In this document: piece by piece, positions 23,987-34,630 of the stretch
How the letters are laid out: each line of letters starts with the position of its first letter
How positions within the stretch are numbered: position 1 is the stretch's first letter
NCBI RefSeq assembly: GCF_000165425.1
Contig: NW_001799044.1
Span: forward strand, 540,693 to 604,692
DNA length: 64,000 nucleotides
Origin: Paramecium tetraurelia
Taxonomy: Eukaryota > Ciliophora > Oligohymenophorea > Peniculida > Parameciidae
Direction: 5' to 3'
Made by a program: the position numbers and the translations under genes
The notes under the pieces: generated by a model
The model's database searches: none
What the model saw: the letters and a program-made list of their open reading frames with translations, nothing else
What the model was told of the DNA's origin: nothing

Positions 23987-24371
23987 ATGCTAAAGTTATT
24001 TATTCTGACCCTTTTAATAATTACAATTTCAGCCAGATTGGACCAATAAGATCCAGCAGTTGGGAAGAAAAATACAAGTTCAAACAAATAGGAAAGTGAT
24101 GTTATGAAATACAGGAGAGCAGCTGCAATGGCCAAAGAGGAATTCTAGGGTATGGAAGTGTGAATAACAATTATTAGAACTATGCGGTCTCAATGGTTTT
24201 GTGTGGAAATAAACTACTCTGGTTGATACTCAAGTTGTCTCTGGATTCAATTACAGCATCTATGGTAAGGTGTAGAAAGGAGATTAGACAAGAACAGTCA
24301 AGGTCTCATTTTATATTCCAGCTGGATAGGATTCCAGAATTAAAGCTACCGGTTGCAATATTGTTGCTTGA
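23987..24371 (+). CDS. secreted cystatin-like small protein
   Basis: A 118-residue protein with one intron at 24150-24177. A signal peptide (MLKLFILTLLIITISA) is followed by a helical segment and then the strand-loop-strand LVDTQVVSGFNYSIYGKV. QVVSG there fits the cystatin QxVxG motif that inserts into papain-like protease active sites. Next come VKVSFYIPAGQDSRIKATGC. The two visible cysteines (ELCGL, ATGCN) could pair. A role as an inhibitor of lysosomal or secreted cysteine proteases is inference from the motif and the signal peptide. The gene is divergent from the SulP transporter gene, 19 bp away. Confidence 0.7.
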
Positions 24372-24405
24372 AGAAATACAATAAAACAATATATATATAT
24401 TAATA

Positions 24406-25923
24406 ATGCCTTATTCATTCAAACTTTTAGTTCACGATGTCTAACTTCAAATTTCAGATCCTATTCTGATCTCCAGTCCTTCTCTTTCATTCACCATAGC
24501 CAATTATCCAAAAATTATAGTTAACGGAAAATGTCCTATAAGTAATGTTAAGGGAACATACGATTAACAGAAACCATTTGGCCATGGGAAATCAATTTTA
24601 TTGCATTTGAATCAGGATAAAATGACAGACATCTTGAGGGAAATGCCCCTCGAAATATTATTTTTGAATGGACAAGCAATTGTAGCTGGAGCAAGGATTA
24701 ATTTAGAGCATTTTATTCCAGACATTGATTCAGAATTGAAGTTCAAGAGAGGCAACTTCCATTTGCTGGATCATTTTGGCAAACCCTATTTGTTGGCTGA
24801 TATTTCAATAAGCATACACGACCCAGATAAAATTCCAGATGTTTTGAAAGAGGAAAGAGAAAGACAAATCTAAATGATGAAATAAAAACAATAAAATGAT
24901 TACCTACAATAACTAGAGAAGCCAACTGACCCAGAACCAGTCCCAGATTAAATAGTGTATAACAAAAAGAAGAAACAAGACTCTACTCCAAAAAATTAGT
25001 ATTCACATCCAAATACATACTCTGAATAGAGAAGTCCAAGGAATATGAATGACATTGAATAAATGAGTTAATAACCAAAAATAACCATTCAACAACCACG
25101 TTAATAAACAATGCAATCAACTTAACCTAAAATCCCATAAAGACCTGTAAGTGCTACACCTAAATCCAACGTCCATCCAAACTCCAAACAGCCAATTAGT
25201 TTCCATGAATCCAAAGCATCTTAAAAACAATCTGTGAAAAAACCCTTAAAACCAGCCCTCAAAGTTAATTAAAAAACATCCAAACCAATCCCCTAGAATT
25301 CTTAACCATAATAAACGATTAAAAAGAACCCAAATTCTGTAATCATACCAGAACCAGATGAAATTAAGGATATTCCTATTACTGAATGGGTGAATTAAGT
25401 TTACTGTCCTCCCCCTATGTTTCTGGATAAGAAAGTATATGTGCACAAGGTTTATAATGCACCTGAAGAGTAAGTCGAGAAATATGTAAAACCAGCAAAA
25501 TTCTACTCTATTGGGATACAAACAGATTTTCAATTGCCAGATGTAAAAGCCTAATAAACTGAATACTCTCAGGATCCTTAAGATTACACTCCTAAGGACA
25601 GAGTTTAAACATAAACAGTCGTATCTGATAATTACTAAGAGGACTTTGAAAGCTTTGTTTAATCTTAATCCTAATTCTCATAGAGTTAATAACTGAAGCA
25701 ATCGAAAACTCCAAGAAATTAACCTTCCTCAAATAGGAGAACTACCTCTATTTAAGAAGCAGTTGATGAGGATGTTATATCAGATATCTATTCTTAAGAT
25801 TTTGAATAAATTAGTTAGAGTTAAACTTTTAAAAGAAGTTTATCAAAAAAAGATGATATATCTGATTCATATATCCCAGATTTTGAGTCTATCAGCCAAT
25901 CTTAATAATTTAGGAAAAAATGA
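24406..25923 (+). CDS. protein with C2-like N-terminus and disordered Gln-rich tail
   Basis: An intronless frame of 505 residues. The first ~150 residues look like a beta-sandwich of the C2 type: SFKLLVHDVQLQISDPILIS, HGKSILLHLNQDKMTDIL, PLEILFLNGQAIVAGARI and DISISIHDPDK. The rest is low complexity, rich in Q, P, K, S and D, with repeats of Pro-containing segments and acidic motifs such as NYQEDFES. C2 domains with long disordered tails occur in centrosomal and ciliary proteins, but I cannot assign a family. The gene starts 34 bp after the cystatin-like gene and ends 30 bp before the VPS9 gene, all on the same strand. Confidence 0.6.
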
Positions 25924-25953
25924 TTTTTATTATTTATTTTATAATATTTCATA

Positions 25954-27265
25954 ATGGGTAATAAATAAACTCCTGCATAATAGTCAATTCAAGCATATAT
26001 CAAACATCTAAAGACGAGGAAGGAAACCTTAAATCTAACAGGGCTGAAATGCATGAAGTATGATAATATTATTGTGACCATTGATTAATGGAAGAAAATG
26101 AGTTAAAAACTATTATAGATCTAATACGATTATCCAAAATACAATTAGAGAATAAAAAAAATAATTTTAGAACTCAAAATATTCATCGAGAACATCAATT
26201 CAGAAGAGTTGATCAAAGCTTTTCAGAATAAGCAAAAATTAGAAGAGTTCTTGCGTTTAGATAATAGTGAGGCTTATCCTTGTCTAAATCTTAGTGAACA
26301 CATTCAAATTGATCAATGCTAATTGCATGTACAATCTTTGATAAAATCTACAAGAATTAAAAGAAGAATTTTAAACAATATTAATGAACTTAAAAAATAA
26401 TCCAAATTAAAGAACTTAGTTGAAAAAGAAATCTTATAAAAGGATAATTTTATTATGATCATCATTCAAAAATATTGTTAAATTGTATTATCAACATTTC
26501 AATAGACTAATATAAATGAGCTTAATTAAGAAATAATTGATCATTAACAATCCCTTACATTTATAACGAAATTTTAATAGAAATTGTTGACGGATATCTA
26601 CATGAAAGAGATTGATCCTGATATTACATTGAAAACCATTTTCACCAATGAGAAAATATATCTTCATTATATTAATTTTTTAAAGTGCACAAACTCAGAA
26701 GAATTAAAGGTTTACGAACAATAGCTCGATCTAAAATAAAATCTTACTCTTAGTGATTTGGGAGCAGAATAAGCATTTTGGTTGAGTGAAAAGAAAGATC
26801 CTTATTCTGAAGTTGTTCTATAATTAAATTTTATTTAGAAATAAAAATGTCCTGTAAGAAAATTTGAACTTATAGGAAAGCTTAAATATACAATATGCAA
26901 AGTAAGAATGCTATATATTATAAGTGCTTAGACGAATATTATATCTAGCATCCCATGAAAAATCAGAAACAATTACAAGTAGATAGCGATCACTTTTTAA
27001 TTATTTTGATTTACACTTTGATTCGATAAAATTAACCTACTTTTATTATACATCTTAAATTCATTTTATTTACAATGTCAAAGGAGATCGGTAAATCAAT
27101 CATTTCTCATTCTTTTTAGAAATAGACAGAGGTCAGAATTCTTGGGTTTTTGTCAGCCTCATTGCTGCTGTAACTTAGATTTAAGTTAAAGATATTTGCA
27201 GAACTAATCTATAAAATTGTTTAGAAACTGTTATCTAGAGTTAATTCAATCTAGAAGGAATGTGA
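25954..27265 (+). CDS. VPS9-domain protein, candidate Rab5-type exchange factor
   Basis: A 419-residue protein with introns at 26902-26924 (ends AAG) and 27091-27119. The N-terminal ~280 residues are helical without a known domain. The C-terminal part fits VPS9: KLKYTICKCLDEYY, SDHFLIILIYTLIRQNQPTF, IIHLKFILFTMSKE and the later helix NSWVFVSLIAAVTQIQ. In the family, an Asp and a Tyr/Pro in the central helices contact Rab5 GTPases and speed GDP release; D and Y are present here. Splicing of the second intron is needed to reach the last helix. An endosomal role is inferred from the family. Confidence 0.7.
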
Positions 27266-27395
27266 TCTATATTTTTTTAGGATAAAATCAAATTTTTTTC
27301 TATTGTTGCTAGTAAATAATTTTGAAACAAAATAATAATTAAATAAATTTGTATCTTAATTATATAAAATTTGATTTTAAAGAAATTGTCAAAAT

Positions 27396-27812
27396 TCACT
27401 GAAAATCAAAGTCCTCAAAAGAATGTTTTCTTTCTTACTCTAGCTTTACTCTTTTTTTATTTAAGATTATTTTGTTATTAAAAGTACAAAGTTCGTTTAC
27501 ATTTTATTTTAAAAGACTTACATCATTAGGTGATAAAATGTTTACTACATCTTAATCATCATTATCAGGTTGCGAAACTAATACTTAAACTATTTTAATT
27601 TATCTAATAAGGGTCATAAATAATTATTACTAATAATGTTCTTGTTGCTTTTTAAGCGGATCTGTTTTCATGATTACTCCTAATTGTCTTAAATATTTGA
27701 TTACACTCTATTCTTATTGATTTAAGATAGCCTTTTTATTGTCTTTGTTATGAAACATAGGTAGAAATTCGTCTAAGCTATCTTTTGAATTTAAGGATTA
27801 AAAAGACAACAT
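27396..27812 (-). CDS. small uncharacterised protein
   Basis: An intronless frame of 138 residues from ATG 27812 to TGA 27396-27398. It is charged and mostly helical, with KAILNQQEQSVIKYLRQLGV near the start and a basic/acidic end (KRVKLEQERKHSFEDFDFQ). No domain recognised. Codon content (GAT, GAA, AAA, TTA) is like that of its neighbours. It sits 58 bp downstream of the twin-CX3C gene on the same strand and convergent with the VPS9 gene. Confidence 0.55.
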
Positions 27813-27870
27813 TAAAAATTATTTATCTTATGATACTGCTATATATTATTTTATATTTTGCTATTATGAT

Positions 27871-28243
27871 TCAATATTTTTATCTACGAACTCCAGCCAA
27901 ACATGCTCTATAAATATTTCTAGGGTTTTCTGGGAACATATCAGCATGAATTCTTAAGTCTTCCATATTATCTATTAAATTGAATTGCAAATCATTTTGA
28001 TACCTAATTCTCCTTTTTTTGTCCACATCGCTTCAGCTGTATATCTTTTGCACATGTCTTCTGCTTCTTTTCTCAATCCAGGATCATTCACTCTACCAGT
28101 AGCATAATCACATCCCTTCCAACAAATTTAGATTGATGGGTTATACCATGAAAATACATCTTAACACATGGCGTAGCAAGTACCACCATTGTACCTTAGA
28201 ATTTACCCACCTATTATTCATTGATTAGTGTACCTGTTGCCAT
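27871..28243 (-). CDS. small Cys-rich protein with twin CX3C motif
   Basis: A 105-residue protein with introns at 28211-28233 and 27972-28003. The N-terminal half holds CYAMC and CWKGC separated by 13 residues, i.e. CX3C-X13-CX3C, the spacing seen in small Tim chaperones and some other proteins imported into the mitochondrial intermembrane space. Further single cysteines lie in DMCKRY and YRACLAG. The C-terminal half is helical (KKGELDNMEDLRIHAD). No signal peptide is visible. Small Tims escort hydrophobic proteins across the intermembrane space; this assignment is tentative because the rest of the sequence is not typical. Confidence 0.6.
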
Positions 28244-28452
28244 TTTGATAATTAAAAATAAAATGTTATTGTATATTATATAAGTTTAATAAATAATATA
28301 CTCATTAACGTTTGTATTGGTATTCTAGGGAGATTCATAGTGGATGATAATCACTGTAGAATATTTACATAAATAAAACAGTTATTATAAATAAGGGTAT
28401 ATATAGAGAGTCATTAAAAAATTAAATCTTTAAATTTAAATAAAAACAAACA

Positions 28453-29010
28453 ATGTCCAACAATAAGGAATAAATCAAGGCAGAACTTGAAGAGAATAGA
28501 AAGAAATTAGCTGAAAAATTTGGACAAACAAAAATGGGCAGCACTTTGGCCAGAAGAAAGCATAAAAATGTTCACTAAACTTAAGTACGTAATGGAAATA
28601 ATCATTATAGATAAATGACGATAAGAAGCTTAAATAAGTTATTAAGAAATTTGGAGTACAACAATTGGGGAATATTGACGAAGTCAACTTTTTCAAAGAT
28701 GATAATACAATTATTCACTTTTCAAAACCAGAAGTCCAAGCAGCTATTGGAAGCAATACATTTGCCATTTTTGGAAATCCAGAAACTAAAAAGTTTGCAG
28801 AGTTGATGCCAGAGATTTTGAATCATATTGGTCCAAACTAAATGGGTCTTCTTTAAGAATTAATGAAAGAAAATTAGAGTAAGGTACATAATTTAAAAAA
28901 AATTTAAGGAAAAAGTTGAAAAAATTGCTGAGGCTGATCCAAAAGATGAAGACGATATTCCTGTATTGGTGTAGGGATAAAACTTCGAAGAAGCAAGCAA
29001 GAAAGAATGA
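28453..29010 (+). CDS. nascent polypeptide-associated complex beta subunit (BTF3)
   Basis: A 168-residue protein with introns at 28585-28610 and 28884-28908 (ends AAG). Family blocks: KMGSTLARRKHKNVHQT (the ribosome-binding basic region is related to RRK-K), DDKKLKQVIKKFGVQQLGNI, EVNFFKDDNTIIHFSKPEVQ and NTFAIFGNPETKKFAELMP with LNHIG. NAC-beta pairs with NAC-alpha at the ribosome exit tunnel and shields nascent chains. The acidic C-terminal tail (DPKDEDDIPVLV) is also typical. Length is normal for the family. The start is the first ATG and gives the expected short N-terminus. Confidence 0.93.
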
Positions 29011-29261
29011 GTTAAAATATCATATATTATGTATACCATCCATTATTTAATAACCAATATCTATTATGTTTTGTTTTGAGTAGATCTTAATCACTTACTT
29101 TAATGGGGGTACTAATTATCAGAAGGATATTATCGTCTCTGGATCAATATTTATTGTGTTTTTGAATAATTAATCAGAATTGGTTGGAGTATTGAGAGGG
29201 CTTTATAGAAATCATATGAAAATGAATCCCATTTGAAATTATTATTAATTTAATTATTATT

Positions 29262-30546
29262 ATGGTGTTGACTGCTAGACAAAGGGATGAATTAAATTAA
29301 GCAATACATCAATATTTATTGATAAGCTATCAATAAAGTGCATAAGTGTTTAAAACTGAAGCTGTTGTTAAGGATGGCTAAATTGAGGCTGATTTATTGG
29401 AGAAAAAATGGAATTCTATTGTAAGGTTGTCAAAAAGAGTAATAACTTTGGAATAGCAAGTAGAACAATTGAATGAATAATTAGCATAAGCTTAAGCTGG
29501 CAAAATACAATTTAATAAATGTACATCAAATAAAGTTAAGATATAGCTGATGATGAATAAAGATTAACACCCTTTGAGAAATTTAAATTAGAAGGACATA
29601 GAGCAGGAGTGAATTGTGTGGCTTTTCATCCCTAATACTAAATTCTTGGTTCAGCAAGCGATGATGGCAGCATTAAATTATGGGATTACGAAAGTGGTCA
29701 TTTCGAAAAAACATTAAAAGGACATACAAGTAATGTAAATTGTTTGGCATTTGATCCTACTGGAAAATATATTTGTAGTGCTAGTAGTGTATAATTAAAT
29801 TTGATAATAAGGATTTATCAATAAAATTATGGGAATTAAAAAACCATACCTGTGTAAAAACACTTATTGGTCATGAACATAGTGTATCAACTGTTTAATT
29901 CTCTGATCATGGAGATTTTATATTGAGTGCTAGTAGAGATAAAAGTATCAAATTATGGGAAGTGTAGACTGGATTTTGCAAGAAAACATTCTCTGAGCAT
30001 CAAGAATGGGTCAGGTGTGCTGTATTTAGTAATGATGAAAAACAAATGGCTTCTTGTTCTTAGGATTAGATGATTTATATATGGGTAATAGATAGCGGAT
30101 AAATTTTGCATCAATTGAGTGGACATGAACATGTGGTTGAATAAGTCAAATATGTTCCTGAACATGGGGCCAAATAAATTCTGACTCAATAATAACAGCA
30201 AAATATTTAAACGATTAATCTATTAGTTTCTGTATCAAGAGATAAGGAAATCAAAATATGGAATACTATTTTAGGAACAAATCTGTTTACATTATCTGGA
30301 CATGATAATTGGGTCAATGGAGTTTCTTTTCATCCTGATGGAGTTCATATGCTTTCAGTATCTGATGATAAGACAATTAGAGTATATTATTTATATTGAC
30401 AATAGGTATGGAATTTGAAAGAGTAGAAACAAAAAAAGAAGATTGAAAATGCTCATGATAAGTTCATTTTGAAATGTGAAATAAATAAATTTATATTCGC
30501 CACATGTTCTGTAGACCAAACAATTAAATTATGGCTATTAAGTTGA
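29262..30546 (+). CDS. LIS1: LIS1/PAFAH1B1 homolog, dynein regulator
   Basis: A 403-residue protein with introns at 29521-29546, 29789-29811 (ends AAG) and 30382-30405. The N-terminus is a LisH motif ([17 protein letters not shown]) followed by a short coiled coil. Seven WD40 blades follow, with [48 protein letters not shown] and [14 protein letters not shown] as clear examples. The length and order match LIS1 (about 410 residues). LIS1 binds cytoplasmic dynein and affects motor activation; in ciliates it would serve cytoplasmic and possibly ciliary dynein. A Gln-rich insert lies in blade five (LTQQQQQNIQ). Confidence 0.92.
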
Positions 30547-30629
30547 TCAAATAAATAATATTTATCAAAATATGTAAAATACAGTTAATCAATTTTATAT
30601 GATAATTATGATATATTAATATAATATAA

Positions 30630-33302
30630 TCAGAATCTCCTTCTTAAACTCCATACTGATTAAATATGCTATTCAAATTGAATGTCGTCTTCAATTAACA
30701 CATTTAAATTATTATAATATCCAATGAATTCTTCAAAGGTTACGTTAGGATTTTTTACATAGTCTCCCCCAGTCTATAAAATAGTTAAAATTCATACAAA
30801 AACAATGTGATGTTATTCAAAAGTGTCTATGAATTCGCATAAAATGTCATCCTCTCTTTTTCTGTTGGCTCTGACATCAGGATGATCCTTTGCACTGAAT
30901 TATTCTATTATTTATTAAATTCTAATTACATTTAACTATATCGATGGTAGCCTTTGGAAGAGATTCAAATGCTTATTGAACAGCATTAAATTTCCTTAAA
31001 CTCATCGTACCTTAAACTTATTTAATGAATCCATCATAATTCATCATTCCATTTGTTTGGAATTATTAGAAAACTTCATCTAAAATTTAATCACTCACTT
31101 CCAGTCTCCATTACTTAAAGCAATTCTTCCATTCCTAGTATGATAAAGCATTCAAATGGGATTTATCATACAACTAAAATCTATACTATATATTTATCAA
31201 TCCTCTCAATCCTCTTTATGAAATTTTATTCTTCAAAATTTGCACACCATCCATCTTTTATTTGTTTGATTTTACACTTTGCTCTCTTTCTTATTATTAC
31301 TATTGTGATTATTATGAAATCTATGATTAAGACAGTGGGATTTATTAAAGTTATGATCCATTTTAAATTGCTTTGACATCTTCCAATGGTTTAAATATGT
31401 TAAATGAAGCTGGTTAATTATAACCTACAGAAGGTCTTGATTAAGCTAATTATTCTTGTTGGGTAAATGTTCCAAATGGTGCATTTGCAGAAACACTTCC
31501 TCCTTGTAAAACATATCGATGGTGATCTTATAAATAACTTCTTTTATGATCTGGTTCAAAAACTTACTTATTACCAGCATGATGATTCTTGCCTCCGTCT
31601 TACAGCAATCTGAATACATTCACAATTATCTACTCGAAGTATTTATCATCAGGTATTGAGGCACTATAATTACTAAAGAATTCTAATAGTTCTTCTTTTG
31701 GAATATTTTCATGTCCAAATCCTCCATTGATATTATGTAATTATTGCAATGGTTCAAAAAAGTCTTAAACAATTTCATCATCACTTTTCTTGCCACTTTT
31801 TAGATCAGGATGATTTCTACAAATGAAGTTGTTTCTTAATGTTGACAATGTGACACAATCATTTGTTCTATATTTTTCAAATAATTATTCGATTAATTAA
31901 ATTCTCTATTATGGCATTTCACCTCTTAATACAAACATGAAACCCCATAAATCTATTAAACCAGATGATTCTCTATCGAAATATTGGAATACAAGATCTA
32001 TTTCAGGGTCTGTCACTTCAATTTTATGATCTCTAATAGCCTTTCTAAATTCAGTCAAATTCAACATCCCATCATGATCAGCATCTAAGATTTTCCCAAC
32101 TCTATACAAAGATATGAAACCTCTTGCTCCTCTTGATATCAATCGATTTCTGATTCTTTGTACTATTAATTCAACCTATCTGGATGTTGAGGACATCTAG
32201 GATGCATTTGACTATTGAGATTTGACTGATTTTGGAACAGATTATCGTTGTTATTGTTATTGTTATTGTTATTATTATTGTTATTGATAAGATTTTACTG
32301 ATTTATCTTAAGATGGGGAAAAATTTAATTATTAGACAATTTGAGGATTGGTTATTATGTTCTATGATTCAGGGGAGTAATTGAATTATTACTATTATTA
32401 TTTTACACTTTGAGGTGGAGTACCATATTATGGAGCTTATTGTTAAAATTAATTCAAATCCCAAACAGAAGCCAGAATAGACTTAAATATTTCATCACTT
32501 GTCACATAGAATCCAAAATAAGAGTAAAAATCAAAAAAATCTTGAATTGTCAACATTTTAATTCCTCTTAATTACAGATAGACACTTAATCCTGACAAAA
32601 ATTCTTCTCTAACGTCATTAGGCGATCTATTTAGTATTTTAATTTCGGGATGTCTATCTGCATTGAATCTATTCACTAACTATTGAGGATTGACTTCTCT
32701 TTATTCAAATGTGTAAAATACATCTGACACTACTCCTTACCTGGATTAATTCAAGTATTGACCCTTAATTTAATTAATCAAGTTTGAAGCACTCATATAC
32801 TCTCCATTGAATAATTAATACAACCCATCCACTTCTATATTATTCCTTTTCAAATAATCCTGCAATTGCTAAGCAGTAAATTAACTTGGTAAACTTATTG
32901 CTAAATTCAATATGCCTAAAGCCCCCTTCAATTGTAATTTAACTCTGAGTTAATCTAATGGATTTCCTGTTTGTACTATTCTTGATTCTGCTTATTCCTC
33001 TAATGATTGCTTCCCAACAACTCTATTAATAAACTCCTTATAATTTAGTTATTCATTAACAGAGTAGGTCGTCCAAAGTCTCTCTCCAAACTAAATTTAA
33101 AAAATTGATATACTTCTTAATCTGAAATCGTAACACCAGCTTTAGCTATTGCTTTTAAAAAGTCTTGCTTTTTCAAATTCCCTTCATTGCTAAGGTCGAA
33201 GAATTTGAATATTTTGAGGAGCACTGTTTCAACACCTATTCTTGAAGAAGCTTTGAATTAAAGTTTTGTTACAAGTTCTTTTTCAAATTGCTAAATATCC
33301 AT
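30630..33302 (-). CDS. large EF-hand protein with calcyphosin-like modules
   Basis: An 864-residue protein with introns at 33091-33113, 30905-30929 and 30774-30803. EF-hand loops are visible: a canonical one, DADHDGMLNLTEF, about the middle, and degenerate ones such as FFDLSNEGNLKKQDF near the N-terminus and YFDRESSGLIDLWGF. A module recurs in which RHP or DHP precedes a polar stretch, an acidic helix ending in EEF/EFF and then a paired helix (HPEIKILNRSPNDVREEFL; HPDLKSGKKSDDEIVQDFF; HPDVRANRKREDDILCEFI). This resembles calcyphosin-type ciliary EF-hand proteins. Gln-rich linkers separate modules. Calcium control of cilia is inference. Codons CAA/TAA repeat at 32243-32289. Confidence 0.75.
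32243..32289 (-). repeat. CAA/TAA hexanucleotide-like repeat encoding polyglutamine
   Basis: On the plus strand this reads as repeated TTATTG units; on the coding strand it is alternating CAA and TAA, a glutamine run between two EF-hand modules. It looks prone to length change. Confidence 0.8.
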
Positions 33303-33607
33303 TTTAACGATAATTTAAATTGTAATTTTAGAAAAGACATCTCGTCATAAGTTTCCCAATATTTACGAAAGATACTTTGTATTTTAAATATATTTAGGAC
33401 AGCAATCACCATAACCCAAAAATATAAACTTGATTCTTTAGCTTTCATACAAGTTTAATAATTTGAGTTAGATTTAACATATTTTTGAACATGAAAGATC
33501 AGAACAATCATCTAACTCAAATAACATATAGATAATTTTAGGGATTAAAAATATCATAACTTTACTACGAATAATTTTTGTAAAATATTATAATTGACAT
33601 TAATCTC
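33303..33607. other. intergenic stretch with a 13-bp inverted repeat
   Basis: 305 bp upstream of the EF-hand gene start. It is AT-rich with no open frame of note. ATTTGAGTTAGAT at 33461-33473 and its exact complement ATCTAACTCAAAT at 33510-33522 form a perfect 13-bp inverted repeat with a 36-nt spacer. It may be a hairpin or a factor-binding palindrome; no further support. Confidence 0.45.
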
Positions 33608-34609
33608 TCACTCAAATTCTTCAGATCCAAAAGTTATTTGTTGCCACGTGTCTGATTCAAGTTCTTATTATATTAAAGCTGAATTCTAGCCCAGAAAAAA
33701 TTGGATTTTCGAAAAGGGTTTTGGGCTTTGATATTCAACAGTTGGTAAGAATTACATAAATTCTATTGTGCGGCTATCGTTGAAAAGAAAATCATAAGAA
33801 AAAACAACATAACCTTTGTTATTTTCTAAGTGCTAAAAGGTACAGATTGGCTTAACTTTAGTTTAATATTAAAGATTTCTGATTAATTTATTGTTGTGTA
33901 AATTATAGACTCTGACACCAAAATGATGTTACACTACCACCAAATTATTGACATTCCATATTTTTGCCTTTATTTTTTAAAAGTATTTTGGTTCAAATGA
34001 TAATAAAAATGATTTCACAACATTCAATTTAGTATTTTTCTTTCTGAATACTTTAAAGCAAATTAACTTTTATTATCTCATAATTTACATCGTTGAGAGA
34101 TATGCTTCCTTATTCGAAACAAATCTCCAATCAAAGGTTGCAATATTAACCTAATATACTTCACTTAAATCCCCAAGGATATGGGATGTTTCCAATGTAT
34201 CATTTGTTTATATTAATTTGTATTGAGAATCTTCTGTAAAGGATAATTTCAGACGTTTGTAAGCTTCATAAGTAATAAACTTCAATTTGTATTGCTATTT
34301 GGTATAGAGATCAAAAATAATATAATCCTATTCGCCCAAAAAAAAAATATATTTAGAATCAGGAGTGAATTGAATGGAAAATGTATCTGCATCATCATCA
34401 TGCTAAAAGAGAACCTGATTGGTTTTTAAATCTCTTACTGTAGCATTGTAATATTCCTTATATTTTTCATAAAGAATTATACAGCAGACAAATCTGTTAT
34501 TATTTGAGATGATTATTTGATTTATTAGAGTATCCGCCTTGTTGGGAGGGTTTTCAATTTTAGTTTGATATACTTTGACAATGCAAATATTTTGGGATTC
34601 GAATTACAT
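33608..34609 (-). CDS. uncharacterised protein, possibly beta-propeller
   Basis: An intronless frame of 333 residues. Repeated short strands with polar turns (ICIVKVYQTKIE, NNRFVCCIILYEKY, ATVRDLKTNQVLF, FSIQFTPDSKYIFFLGEQ, YIIFDLYTK) suggest WD40-like blades without classical WD dipeptides. A basic central segment (KVFRKKNTK) and an acidic C-terminus (FGSEEFE) are present. No catalytic motif seen. The gene is divergent from the armadillo gene with 21 bp between the two start codons. Confidence 0.6.
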
Positions 34610-34630
34610 TTATTAATATAATCAAATAAA

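Noticed and set aside
31140-31376. Forward frame of 78 hydrophobic codons
   Set aside because: Antisense to the EF-hand gene; the apparent membrane character comes from reading Gln/Asn/Lys codons backwards.
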